This document shows positions 1-10,405 of a stretch of DNA of 46,691 bases, one piece after another. How positions within the stretch are numbered: the stretch's first letter is position 1; the number at the start of each line of letters is the position of its first letter. Both the position numbers and the translations under genes were made by a program. This stretch comes from Gemella sp. GH3. GTDB taxonomy: Bacteria > Bacillota > Bacilli > Staphylococcales > Gemellaceae. Location: contig NZ_JACBYC010000100.1 of the NCBI RefSeq assembly GCF_013415425.1, positions 1-46,691 on the forward strand, given 5' to 3'. The notes below the pieces were generated by a model. That model saw nothing but the letters and a program-made list of their open reading frames with translations. It did no database searches and had not been told where the DNA came from.

Positions 1-2
1 GG

Positions 3-917
3 TTAGCAAATTATATAGAAAATTTATTTCATAAGATAGATGATAAAGTATTATCTAATATTGCAAAAGAAAAAGGTAATTATTTACAAGGGTTAGCAAA
101 TTATTTGGAATTAAAAGATGATAGAGAATATTTTGATATAGTGGATAATTATACAAAAGAAGAAATAAAAAAAGTGTACCAATTTTTAGTGTTAAAAGCA
201 TTGCAAGAATTAAAAGATATTAATTATAACATTACTCCTGAAATAATAGGTGTTTATATATCTAACATAGTAGATATAATTTTTGAAAATAAAGAAGATA
301 TAAGTGTTTTGGATTTAGCTAGTGGAAGCGGAAATATTCTTATTTCTCTTAGCGAGCAAATTTCTAAGAAGAGTAAATTCACATCTGTAGATGTTGATTA
401 TAATTATGCTAAATTACAACAAAATATTTTTAATTTATTAGAAAAAGAAATTAATATTATAAATCAAGATGCTCTAAAGGATATTAATGTAGCTAAGCAA
501 GACGTTGTTATTAGTGATATTCCTTATGGATATTATGCTGATGAAGAGAATAGTTTGAATTATAAACTTTGTAGTCAAGAAGGATATAGTTTGAATGCTT
601 TATTATTTTTAGAACAAGCTACTAGTTATATTAAAGATAATGGAGTTGCAGTTCTAGTGATGCCAAAAGAAATAATGAATATTGATGAACAAATTAAGAA
701 ATTTTTAGAGAAAGATATTAATTTAAATGCATTTATTATGCTACCAGAAAACATGTTTAAAAACAAAGATAATCAAAAAGTTATAGTTCTAGCAACTAAG
801 AAAAATCAAAGTATTCTACCTAAGCAAGTATTTTTGGCAGAGATACCTAGTTATCAAAACAAGTCAGCATATTTAAATTTTTTAGATGAAATTAAAAAAT
901 GGATAGAGGCAAAATAA
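3..917 (+). CDS. Class I SAM-dependent methyltransferase, YtxK-like (5' end cut by window)
   Basis: The reading frame is open from base 3, so the gene enters from upstream and its true start lies outside the window; the TTG at 105 is an internal codon. The visible 304 residues match my memory of the YtxK family. The N-terminal part contains ENLFH, close to the ENLFHG of B. subtilis YtxK. The SAM-binding motif I reads DLASGSGN, and motif IV reads DIPYGYY where YtxK has DLPVGYY. The C-terminal end resembles the LLANLPSF region. The family is related to N6-adenine methyltransferases, but its substrate is not established. The gene ends 139 bases before rpsU, which has its own promoter. I am confident of the fold and moderately confident of the subfamily. 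Confidence 0.82.
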   Translation, partial: LANYIENLFHKIDDKVLSNIAKEKGNYLQGLANYLELKDDREYFDIVDNYTKEEIKKVYQFLVLKALQELKDINYNITPEIIGVYISNIVDIIFENKEDISVLDLASGSGNILISLSEQISKKSKFTSVDVDYNYAKLQQNIFNLLEKEINIINQDALKDINVAKQDVVISDIPYGYYADEENSLNYKLCSQEGYSLNALLFLEQATSYIKDNGVAVLVMPKEIMNIDEQIKKFLEKDINLNAFIMLPENMFKNKDNQKVIVLATKKNQSILPKQVFLAEIPSYQNKSAYLNFLDEIKKWIEAK

Positions 918-933
918 ATTTACTATATTAGAG

Positions 934-962
934 TTGACACATTATAGAAAATATAATATAAT
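934..962 (+). promoter_or_regulatory. Sigma-A type promoter for rpsU
   Basis: A perfect -35 box TTGACA (934-939) and perfect -10 box TATAAT (957-962) are separated by 17 bases. Transcription would start near 969, giving a leader of about 88 bases before the rpsU start codon. Confidence 0.85.
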
Positions 963-1056
963 CTTAGAGTGAATTGCATAGTAAATTCAACAATATGGTA
1001 TTAATATAATATTATACTTAATTTTAGATTTTAAAGTTCGGAGGGAGGGAAATCCA

Positions 1057-1230
1057 ATGTCAAAAACTGTAGTTCGTAAAAACGAAACTCTAGAAGATGC
1101 ATTACGTCGTTTTAAACGTGCCGTTTCTAAAAATGGTACTATTCAAGAAGTACGTAAACGTGAGTTTTACGAAAAACCAAGTGTACGCCGTAAGAAAAAA
1201 TCAGAAGCGGCTAGAAAACGTAAATTTTAA
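1057..1230 (+). CDS. rpsU: 30S ribosomal protein S21
   Basis: This 57-residue basic protein has the S21 hallmarks: start [10 protein letters not shown], the segment [10 protein letters not shown], the middle [20 protein letters not shown], and a C-terminal KRKF. S21 joins the 30S subunit near the 3' end of 16S rRNA and helps initiation. The length is normal for Firmicutes (57-58 residues). An unusually strong Shine-Dalgarno stretch (GGAGGGAGGG, 1040-1049) precedes the ATG. The gene is monocistronic by layout: its own perfect promoter lies upstream and a hairpin terminator downstream. It uses CGT and CGC arginine codons more than its neighbours, as expected of a highly expressed gene. Confidence 0.97.
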   Translation: MSKTVVRKNETLEDALRRFKRAVSKNGTIQEVRKREFYEKPSVRRKKKSEAARKRKF

Positions 1231-1283
1231 TTATTAATTTCGATAATAAAATAAAATCTAAAGATTTCCCTCTTTTAGATTAT

Positions 1284-1318
1284 AGCTCTGTAATTTTTAC
1301 AGAGCTTATTTTATTTTA
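1284..1318 (+). terminator. Rho-independent terminator after rpsU
   Basis: A 9-bp stem (1284-1292 with 1298-1306) and a 5-base loop are followed by a T-rich tail. A/T-rich flanks around 1245 and 1307-1318 could extend the stem. A second small near-inverted repeat at about 1255-1280 (ATCTAAAGA with TCTTTTAGAT) lies just upstream. Confidence 0.75.
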
Positions 1319-1339
1319 AATTATAAGTATTATAAAGTA

Positions 1340-1368
1340 TTGTAAAATAAAATTAGTTATGATAGTAT
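1340..1368 (+). promoter_or_regulatory. Possible promoter for the hypothetical gene
   Basis: TTGTAA (1340-1345) and TAGTAT (1363-1368) are 17 bases apart. Both boxes are imperfect, so this is tentative, but the upstream terminator means the next gene needs a promoter here. Confidence 0.4.
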
Positions 1369-1400
1369 ATAGTGAGTACTTTTGAAGGAGAGATATAATA

Positions 1401-2006
1401 ATGAAATTCAAGTTTCATAAAGGATATAGAGGTTTTTATCTTTTAGATGATAATAAATTTAAGAAGCCTTTTAGTAGACTAGATCAATTATTAACAGAAG
1501 AAAAACTAAAATTAGATAATAAATTTATTGATTTTAATAAAGAGAATATAATTGAAATAGAAGATAAGTATGTTGTCTTAAATAATAAAGAAAATAAAAA
1601 AGTAGTAAATAATAAAAGTAAAGATTTATTATCTATATATACTAGATTAGGAAACACTATTCCGGTAAAAGTTATAGATAATATTAAATTACTTATAGAT
1701 AATGATAATAAAGATAGTTATGTTTTTTGCTCGGTTTTTGAAATAATAGAAAATATTTTATATGCAGATAATGTATTGAAAACAAAGTCAAAAAAAATTT
1801 CATCTTATAATCACAAAGAATTAGAAAATTTAATAGAACGTTATACACCTCAAAAAGCAGTATTGCTTTCTTTAGAAAAAGAAATTGAACAAAATTATCC
1901 ATCTCAATATGTTTATGAAAATTTACCGTTGAATTATAAAGAAAAAGAAATGATATATGTCCTTTATTTTATAATTATTATTGAGTTGTTATCTATTTTG
2001 AAGTAA
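1401..2006 (+). CDS. Hypothetical protein with C-terminal membrane segment
   Basis: I do not recognise this 201-residue protein. A good ribosome-binding site (GAAGGAGAG, 1384-1392) precedes the ATG. The first 180 residues are soluble, rich in Lys, Asn, Asp and Ile, with no motif I can name; one Cys occurs near residue 110. The last 17 residues or so (from about 184, MIYVLYFIIIIELLSILK) form a single hydrophobic helix with almost nothing after it, a tail-anchored arrangement with the bulk in the cytoplasm. There is no signal peptide. It sits alone between the rpsU terminator and the cggR promoter. It could be lineage-specific. Confidence 0.6.
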   Translation: MKFKFHKGYRGFYLLDDNKFKKPFSRLDQLLTEEKLKLDNKFIDFNKENIIEIEDKYVVLNNKENKKVVNNKSKDLLSIYTRLGNTIPVKVIDNIKLLIDNDNKDSYVFCSVFEIIENILYADNVLKTKSKKISSYNHKELENLIERYTPQKAVLLSLEKEIEQNYPSQYVYENLPLNYKEKEMIYVLYFIIIIELLSILK

Positions 2007-2040
2007 TTTGCCAGAAAATTAATTTCCTTTGATTTATATC

Positions 2041-2069
2041 TTGATTTTTAAATATTCAAATGTTATAAT
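2041..2069 (+). promoter_or_regulatory. Promoter of the cggR-gap-pgk-tpi-eno operon
   Basis: TTGATT (2041-2046), 17 bases, then TATAAT (2064-2069) with an upstream TG (extended -10). Transcription would start near 2076, placing the CggR operator (2112-2147) about 36-72 bases into the transcript. B. subtilis has the same order of promoter then operator. Confidence 0.8.
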
Positions 2070-2111
2070 TACAAGTGGAAGTTTAATCTTGGCAAATTTT
2101 TTTATCCTTAA

Positions 2112-2147
2112 ATGGACTTAAAATGTCCGAGAGGGACGAGAGTCGTC
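2112..2147 (+). promoter_or_regulatory. CggR operator
   Basis: The sequence follows the B. subtilis CggR operator layout CGGGAC-N6-TGTC-N4-CGGGAC-N6-TGTC. Here it reads ATGGAC (2112-2117), N6, TGTC (2124-2127), N4, AGGGAC (2132-2137), N6, CGTC (2144-2147). All three spacers match exactly and 15 of the 20 consensus bases match those I recall. Its position between promoter and cggR start fits repression by blocking elongation. Confidence 0.8.
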
Positions 2148-2179
2148 CAAGATTGATTTCAAAGTATAGGAGCGAAGAA

Positions 2180-3222
2180 ATGGATATTTTACAATTATTG
2201 CATATGCAAAGTAAACTTGTCCCAGATTTGTTCGAAAAATTCAATAAGAGATATGAGTTGTTATTGTCTATAAAGATAAATCAACCCGTAGGGAGAAAAT
2301 CTCTTATAGATGTTATAGGTATGACAGAACGTCAATTAAGAACAGAATGTGAAGTTCTGCATAAACTAGGACTAATATCAAAAAATACCACGGGAATGAC
2401 AGTTACTTCAGAGGGAGAAACTTTTTTAGAAGATGTTAAGGAGTTGTTCTTAGAAGATCCGTTTGTACGTGTAGAAAAACAATTCGAGAACATTTTGGGA
2501 TAAAGGAAGTATATGTTATTAAAGGAGATTTTACAAAAAGTGAAGTTACGCGTCAAGAAATGGTGCAATTACTTTTTGATAAAATAAATGGTATACTAAC
2601 TAAAGAGTGTGTTATAGGAGTTAGTGGTGGTAGTACTATGCAATATGTAGCAAGTAAAGTTGATAAAACTTTCGGGTATGATAAGAATATAGTAATAACA
2701 CCTATTAGAGGAGCTTTGACTATTTCTAATACTGGATATCAATCAAATGATATAGCTACAAGAATGGCAGAAAATTCTAATCACAATTATCAGCTATTAC
2801 ACGCACCAGATAATATTGAGAGTAGTACTCTAGATGAATTAATAAAGGAACCTATTGTAAAGTACGCTTTAGATATTATCGACAAAACATCAATAATTAT
2901 TCATAGTATAGGTGATGCTTTTGAAATGGCTAGTAGAAGAAAACTTACCGATAATTTAATAAATAAATTACGAGAAAGTGGAGCAAAGAGTGAAGCGTTT
3001 GGAAGTTATTTTGATAATGAAGGTAATTTAGTATATGCTACAAAAACTATAGGTATGAATAATGAAGATGTATTAAAAGTGGCAAATATCTTCACAATAG
3101 TAGGAGGAGAATGTAAGGCAGATGCAGTTTATAGTTATTTAAACAGTAATCCAGCCAACACTACACTTATTATTGATGAATCAATTTGTAAAAAAATCAT
3201 AAACAAAGTCATACAAAATTAA
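2180..3222 (+). pseudogene. cggR: Central glycolytic gene regulator CggR, reading frame broken by one base
   Basis: CggR (SorC/DeoR-like) represses the gap operon and is released by fructose-1,6-bisphosphate. The likely start is ATG 2180 (AGGAG 7 bases upstream); an ATG at 2123 in the same frame lies inside the operator. Residues 1-108 hold the winged-helix domain (KLVPDLFEKFNKRYELL, PVGRKSLIDVIGMTERQLRTE) and stop at 2501-2503. The ligand-binding domain continues in the -1 frame without a break: joining ILG to IKEVYVIKGD restores the family sequence, and VIGVSGGST is the sugar-phosphate loop. The C-terminal half contains GGECKADAVYSYL, like the GGSSKAEAIEAYF of B. subtilis. No credible start with a ribosome-binding site exists for a separate C-terminal protein; the ATG at 2560 lacks one. 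The break lies at TTTGGGA followed by TAA. Options are a missing G in the GGG run, a true mutation, or programmed -1 frameshifting. Confidence 0.85.
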
Positions 3223-3248
3223 ATATTATTTTAGGAGGATTTACTAAT

Positions 3249-4256
3249 ATGACAGTAAAAGTTGCAATTAATGGTTTTGGACGTATCGGAAGATTAGCAT
3301 TTAGAAGAATTCAAGAAGTAGAAGGAATTGAAGTTGTTGCTATCAATGACTTAACTCCAGTTAAACAATTAGTACATTTATTAAAATATGATACAACTCA
3401 AGGACGTTTCAAAGGTGAAGCTTCAGAAGGTGAAGGAGTTATCGTTGTAAATGGAAAAGAAGTAAAAGCATTTGCTAACGCTAATCCTACTGAACTTCCA
3501 TGGGGAGAACTAGGAGTAGACGTAGTATTAGAATGTACAGGATTCTTTACTTCTAAAGAAAAAGCAGAAGCACACATTCAAGCAGGAGCTAAAAAAGTAG
3601 TTATTTCTGCACCAGGTGGTAATGATATTAAAACTATCGTTTACAATGTAAACCACGAAACTTTAGACGGAACTGAAACGGTAATTTCAGGTGCTTCTTG
3701 TACAACAAACTGTTTAGCGCCAATGGCTAAAGCATTAAACGATAATTTTGGAGTTGTTGAAGGACTTATGACAACAATCCATGCTTACACTGGAGATCAA
3801 AACACACTAGATGCACCTCACCGTGGAGGAGATTTACGTCGTGGACGTGCAGCAGCAGAAAATATCGTTCCAAATACTACTGGAGCAGCAAAAGCAATAG
3901 GTTTAGTAATTCCAGAATTAAATGGTAAATTAGATGGAGCAGCACAACGTGTTCCTGTAGCTACTGGATCAATTACTGAGTTAGTAGCAGTATTAGAGAA
4001 AAACGTAACAGCTGAAGAAGTAAACGAAGCAATGAAAGCTGCAGCTACTGAATCATTCGGATATAACACTGATGAAATAGTATCTTCTGATATCGTAGGA
4101 ATTGAATATGGTTCATTATTTGATGCAACTCAAACAAAAGTTCTTACAGTAGGAGATAAACAATTAGTAAAAGTTGTATCATGGTATGATAACGAAATGT
4201 CTTACACTGCACAATTAGTAAGAACATTAAAATACTTTGCAGGATTAATTAAATAA
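3249..4256 (+). CDS. gap: Glyceraldehyde-3-phosphate dehydrogenase, NAD-dependent (glycolytic GapA type)
   Basis: The enzyme oxidises glyceraldehyde-3-phosphate with NAD and phosphate to 1,3-bisphosphoglycerate in the cytoplasm. Its 335 residues are the usual length. The Rossmann motif is NGFGRIGR (8-15), the NAD-ribose aspartate is in INDL (Asp34), and the catalytic Cys151 is in [12 protein letters not shown]. The C-terminal end has [22 protein letters not shown] (3233-3238) precedes the ATG. The gene follows cggR by 26 bases, as in B. subtilis. The adjoining CggR system suggests the glycolytic rather than the gluconeogenic paralogue. Codon use is that of a strongly expressed gene. Confidence 0.98.
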   Translation: MTVKVAINGFGRIGRLAFRRIQEVEGIEVVAINDLTPVKQLVHLLKYDTTQGRFKGEASEGEGVIVVNGKEVKAFANANPTELPWGELGVDVVLECTGFFTSKEKAEAHIQAGAKKVVISAPGGNDIKTIVYNVNHETLDGTETVISGASCTTNCLAPMAKALNDNFGVVEGLMTTIHAYTGDQNTLDAPHRGGDLRRGRAAAENIVPNTTGAAKAIGLVIPELNGKLDGAAQRVPVATGSITELVAVLEKNVTAEEVNEAMKAAATESFGYNTDEIVSSDIVGIEYGSLFDATQTKVLTVGDKQLVKVVSWYDNEMSYTAQLVRTLKYFAGLIK

Positions 4257-4280
4257 TTAATTTTAGAGAAAAATATGTTG

Positions 4281-4314
4281 GAGGTTAGGGGTAATATATC
4301 TTTCCCCGACCCTC
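4281..4314 (+). other. Intercistronic hairpin between gap and pgk
   Basis: GAGGTTAGGGG (4281-4291) can pair imperfectly with CCCCGACCCTC (4304-4314), leaving a 12-base loop. The following tail is only partly T-rich, so this is a weak terminator, a processing site or a stabilising hairpin rather than a full stop. It would lower pgk and downstream transcript relative to gap. Confidence 0.5.
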
Positions 4315-4348
4315 TTTGTATTATATAAAAAAATAAAAGGAGCTTTCT

Positions 4349-6315
<1,967 letters not shown>

Positions 6316-6342
6316 AATAAATTATTTAAAAGGAGAACTTAA

Positions 6343-7659
<1,317 letters not shown>

Positions 7660-7836
7660 TTAATATAAATAATATTTAATAAAAAAGGGGTGTACAATAT
7701 ATACGTTGATATATTGTACATAGCAAAAAATATTTTACTATTGATATAAAACCTAATATAAAGCGAAAAACATAAGGTATATCAACAAAACAACATAAAG
7801 TTGTTTAAGGTTGTATACTGGATAATAAAAAGTCAA
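7660..7836 (+). other. Structured non-coding region downstream of eno
   Basis: I see no gene here. The stretch contains three potential stem-loops in a row. The first is a perfect 12-bp inverted repeat with 6-base loop (7691-7702 with 7709-7720). The second is a bulged pair TTGATAT...ACCT (from 7741) with AGGT...ATATCAA (to 7785). The third is the small hairpin AACAAC/GTTGTT (about 7790-7806). It ends in the terminator at 7837. It may be a long eno 3' untranslated region or an independent small RNA; I see no convincing internal promoter. Confidence 0.4.
7691..7720. repeat. Perfect 12-bp inverted repeat, 6-base spacer
   Basis: TGTACAATATAT (7691-7702) and its exact complement (7709-7720) flank ACGTTG. 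It is not followed by a T-run, so it is not a standard terminator. It could be an RNA stem or a dimeric protein-binding site. Confidence 0.7.
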
Positions 7837-7862
7837 AGGCAACCGAAAGGTTGTCTTTTTTT
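7837..7862 (+). terminator. Rho-independent terminator of the glycolytic operon
   Basis: AGGCAACC (7837-7844), a GAAA loop and GGTTGTCT (7849-7856) form an 8-bp stem with one G-U pair, followed by a run of T. The hairpin is nearly the same as the one after rpoE (12966-12991). Confidence 0.85.
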
Positions 7863-7874
7863 GTATCCAAATAA

Positions 7875-7910
7875 AAAAGGAGATATAGTCTTTGGACTAT
7901 GTCTTCTTTT
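7875..7910 (+). terminator. Second tandem terminator
   Basis: An A-rich 16-base arm (7875-7890) pairs with 7895-7910 across a 4-base loop, with G-U pairs in the middle. The 3' arm runs into CTTTTTATTTT. The A-rich left arm makes it potentially bidirectional. Confidence 0.7.
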
Positions 7911-7981
7911 TATTTTATAAAATTCTTCAGATATAGCTTGACAATATATATAATAATTATTTTTTATTTGAGAGGATTATT

Positions 7982-8372
7982 ATGGCAAAAATATTAAAGG
8001 TTAATGTAACTACTACAACAATAGGATTAGATAATGGAGAAATACTAGAGATTGATACTCCTAGCTTAGATTTTATTCCCAAAGAAGATGATGAGGTGGA
8101 AGGATTTAAGTCAGATTCTAAAATATATGTTAATAAAATAGAAAATACCAATAATACAGGAAAAGCGGTAAATAAAGTATCATATGTTTTATTAGCTTTT
8201 CTTCTAGGAGGTATAGGAGCTCATAAGTTTTATGCAGGGAAAATAGGTTTAGGTATTTTGTATTTTGTATCTTGTATTATGTTTTACATTTATCCCCGCT
8301 TTTATAGCTCTAATAGAAGCTATAATAGGATTAACTAAGCAATCAGATAAAAATGGAAATATTTATGTGTAA
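7982..8372 (+). pseudogene. TM2-domain membrane protein, frameshifted near its C-terminus
   Basis: The frame starting at ATG 7982 (AGAGGA upstream) encodes a soluble N-terminal part of about 55 residues. The TM2 hallmark follows: KVSYVLLAFLLGGIGAHKFY (GGxGxHxFY) and a second membrane segment, ILYFVSCIMF. After residue 101 the frame goes out of family and stops at 8338. Skipping one T in the run 8282-8285 restores TFIPAFIALIEAIIGLTK, the normal end of a TM2 domain, plus QSDKNGNIYV, ending at TAA 8370-8372. That stop is embedded in the terminator at 8371-8400, which shows that this is the ancestral end. TM2 proteins are small two-helix membrane proteins of unclear function. The extra T is either a mutation or a homopolymer sequencing error. 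Confidence 0.8.
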
Positions 8373-8404
8373 AGATATTGTGCATATGCCTAATATCTTT
8401 TTTA
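8371..8404 (+). terminator. Terminator of the TM2 gene
   Basis: AAAGATATT (8371-8379) pairs perfectly with AATATCTTT (8392-8400) across a 12-base loop, followed by TTTATTATTT. Its left arm overlaps the restored stop codon of the TM2 gene. Confidence 0.7.
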
Positions 8405-8440
8405 TTATTTCCTCAAATGCTAGAAAATTCCTACTATTTT

Positions 8441-8449
8441 TGATATAAT
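8441..8449 (+). promoter_or_regulatory. Extended -10 promoter for the ABC-F gene
   Basis: TGA followed by TATAAT (8444-8449) is an extended -10 element; the -35 match (TAGAAA, 8421-8426, 17-base spacing) is weak. A start near 8456 means the in-frame ATG at 8453 is upstream of the transcript, supporting translation from 8489. Confidence 0.6.
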
Positions 8450-8488
8450 ACTATGGTTATAAAAAAAATAATAAGGAAAGGAGAAGCT

Positions 8489-10405
8489 ATGTTAATTCAA
8501 CTTAATAATATAAGTAAATACTTTGTTGTTACAGAAGTTTTTTCTAATGTAAAATTAGAAATAAATAATAATGATAAAATTGCCATAGTTGGTCGCAATG
8601 GCGCAGGGAAATCTACTTTATTAAAAATTATTGCAGGTATTGATAGTTATGATTCAGGGGTACGAACAGTTTCTAAAAATACAACTATAGGATACTTATC
8701 TCAAGAATTTATTGTTAAAGAAGATAAAAAAGTTTGGGATGAGATGATGAGTTGTTTTGATGATATTATTAAATTGGAAGAAGAACTTACTAGTATGTCA
8801 TTACAACTAACTGAAGAAAATATAAACAAAGATTCTACTTTATTGAATAGATACGATAAATTACAAAATCAAGTATTGATGCACAAGGATTATCACTATA
8901 AAAGTAAAATAAAAAGTGTTTTGTTTGGTCTTAACTTTTCGGAAGCTGATTTCTATAAAAGTGTAAGTAATTTTTCTGGTGGTGAGAAAACTAGACTTTC
9001 TATGGCTAAGCTTTTATTAAGTGAGCCAGATGTTCTTATTCTTGATGAACCTACTAACCACCTTGATATGAAAAATGTTTCCTGGTTAGAAAGTTATTTG
9101 AATTCTTATTCTGGTGCTGTAGTTATAGTTAGTCATGATCGTTATTTTATAGATAAGATAGCTAATACTATTTATAATGTTGAATTTGGTCGGGTGAAAA
9201 AATATGTAGGTAATTACAGTAAATTTATTAAGCAATATGAAGAAGATTATGAGAAACAGTTAAAAGATTATATTAGTCAACAAAAAGATATAAAAAAATT
9301 AGAGGAATTTGTTCAAAAGAATATTGCTAGATCATCAACTAGTGGTAGGGCAAAAAGTAGACAAAAAATTTTAGACAAAATTGAAAGAATAGATAATCCC
9401 AAAAAAGATAATAAAACAGCTAATATAGAATTTAATATTAAAGAGCAAAGTGGACGTGATGTTCTTCGTGTTAATAATTTAAGTGTAGGATATAATAATA
9501 GTAATGTTGGTACAACGTATAACTTTGATGTTTATAAAAGAGATAGAATAGCAATTATTGGAGAAAATGGTATAGGAAAATCTACTTTGATTAAAACTAT
9601 AGCTAAAAAACAACCTGCATTGAGTGGAGATATTTATTATGGAAGTAAAGTATCTTTAGGTTATTACGATCAAAAACAAGCAGAATTTGAATCTGTTAAA
9701 ACTATTTTGAATGAATTGTGGGATAATTATCCTACAATGAAAGAATCTGAAATTAGAATGATTTTGGGAAGATTCTTATTTACAGGAGAAGATGTTTTAA
9801 AAATTGTTAGAGATCTTTCTGGGGGTGAAAAAGCCAGACTACAATTAGCAAAACTTATGCTTGAAGAGAATAATCTTTTAGTATTAGATGAGCCTACAAA
9901 CCACTTAGATATAGCGAGTAAACAAGTTTTAGAAGAAGCTTTAGAACATTATGAAGGTACGTTAGTATTTGTGAGCCACGATAGATATTTTATTAATAAA
10001 ATTGCTAATAAAGTTCTAGAAATAAAAGATAATGATTTTAATATTTACCTAGGAAATTATGATTATTATTTTGAAAAGAAAGAGCAAGAGAAAATTTTGG
10101 CATCTTTGGAAAAAGAAGATAAATCTAACAATAAGTCTAAAGTCAATAATTACATTATTAGTAAAGAAGATAGAAAATTAATACGTAAGCTAGAAAGAGA
10201 AAGAGATAGTATTGTTGAGCTAATAGATAACTTAGAGACAAATGTTAAGCAAATAAATGAAGAGTTAATAAAAGAAGAAGTGTATACTGATTTTGAGAAA
10301 ACTAAATATTATAATGAAGAATTGCAATCAATAAATGAAGAACTAACTAATCTTAATAATAAATGGCTAGAAATTGAAGAAAAATTAGAAGAGGTAGCCG
10401 AGTAA
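8489..10405 (+). CDS. ABC-F family ATPase, YdiF-like
   Basis: ABC-F proteins have two ABC domains and no membrane part. They act at the ribosomal E site to rescue or tune translation, and some give antibiotic resistance. From ATG 8489 (GGAGAAGCT upstream) the protein has 638 residues. Domain 1 has Walker A GRNGAGKST (35-43), signature SGGEKTR (about 161) and Walker B LILDEPTNHLD (about 187). The interdomain linker contains RSSTSGRAKSRQKILDKIERI, typical of the family. Domain 2 has GENGIGKST (about 359), LSGGEKAR (about 443) and LVLDEPTNHLD (about 466). The last 90 residues form a charged coiled coil. Architecture and length best fit B. subtilis YdiF. An alternative ATG at 8453 lacks a good ribosome-binding site. 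It heads an operon with DUF1934, argS and rpoE. Confidence 0.93.
   Translation: MLIQLNNISKYFVVTEVFSNVKLEINNNDKIAIVGRNGAGKSTLLKIIAGIDSYDSGVRTVSKNTTIGYLSQEFIVKEDKKVWDEMMSCFDDIIKLEEELTSMSLQLTEENINKDSTLLNRYDKLQNQVLMHKDYHYKSKIKSVLFGLNFSEADFYKSVSNFSGGEKTRLSMAKLLLSEPDVLILDEPTNHLDMKNVSWLESYLNSYSGAVVIVSHDRYFIDKIANTIYNVEFGRVKKYVGNYSKFIKQYEEDYEKQLKDYISQQKDIKKLEEFVQKNIARSSTSGRAKSRQKILDKIERIDNPKKDNKTANIEFNIKEQSGRDVLRVNNLSVGYNNSNVGTTYNFDVYKRDRIAIIGENGIGKSTLIKTIAKKQPALSGDIYYGSKVSLGYYDQKQAEFESVKTILNELWDNYPTMKESEIRMILGRFLFTGEDVLKIVRDLSGGEKARLQLAKLMLEENNLLVLDEPTNHLDIASKQVLEEALEHYEGTLVFVSHDRYFINKIANKVLEIKDNDFNIYLGNYDYYFEKKEQEKILASLEKEDKSNNKSKVNNYIISKEDRKLIRKLERERDSIVELIDNLETNVKQINEELIKEEVYTDFEKTKYYNEELQSINEELTNLNNKWLEIEEKLEEVAE

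Noticed and set aside
1-104. The 14-base sequence GGTTAGCAAATTAT occurs at 1-14 and again at 91-104
   Set aside because: Both copies are in frame in the methyltransferase (LANY codons) in AT-rich DNA; one pair of short repeats is not evidence of a repeat element.
2123-2179. In-frame ATG at 2123 as start of CggR
   Set aside because: It lies inside the CggR operator and has no Shine-Dalgarno sequence; ATG 2180 has AGGAG at good spacing and gives the family N-terminus.
2560-3222. A separate C-terminal CggR protein starting at ATG 2560
   Set aside because: No ribosome-binding site at a usable distance, and the start would remove conserved residues (IKEVYVIKGD) that are encoded just upstream in the same frame.
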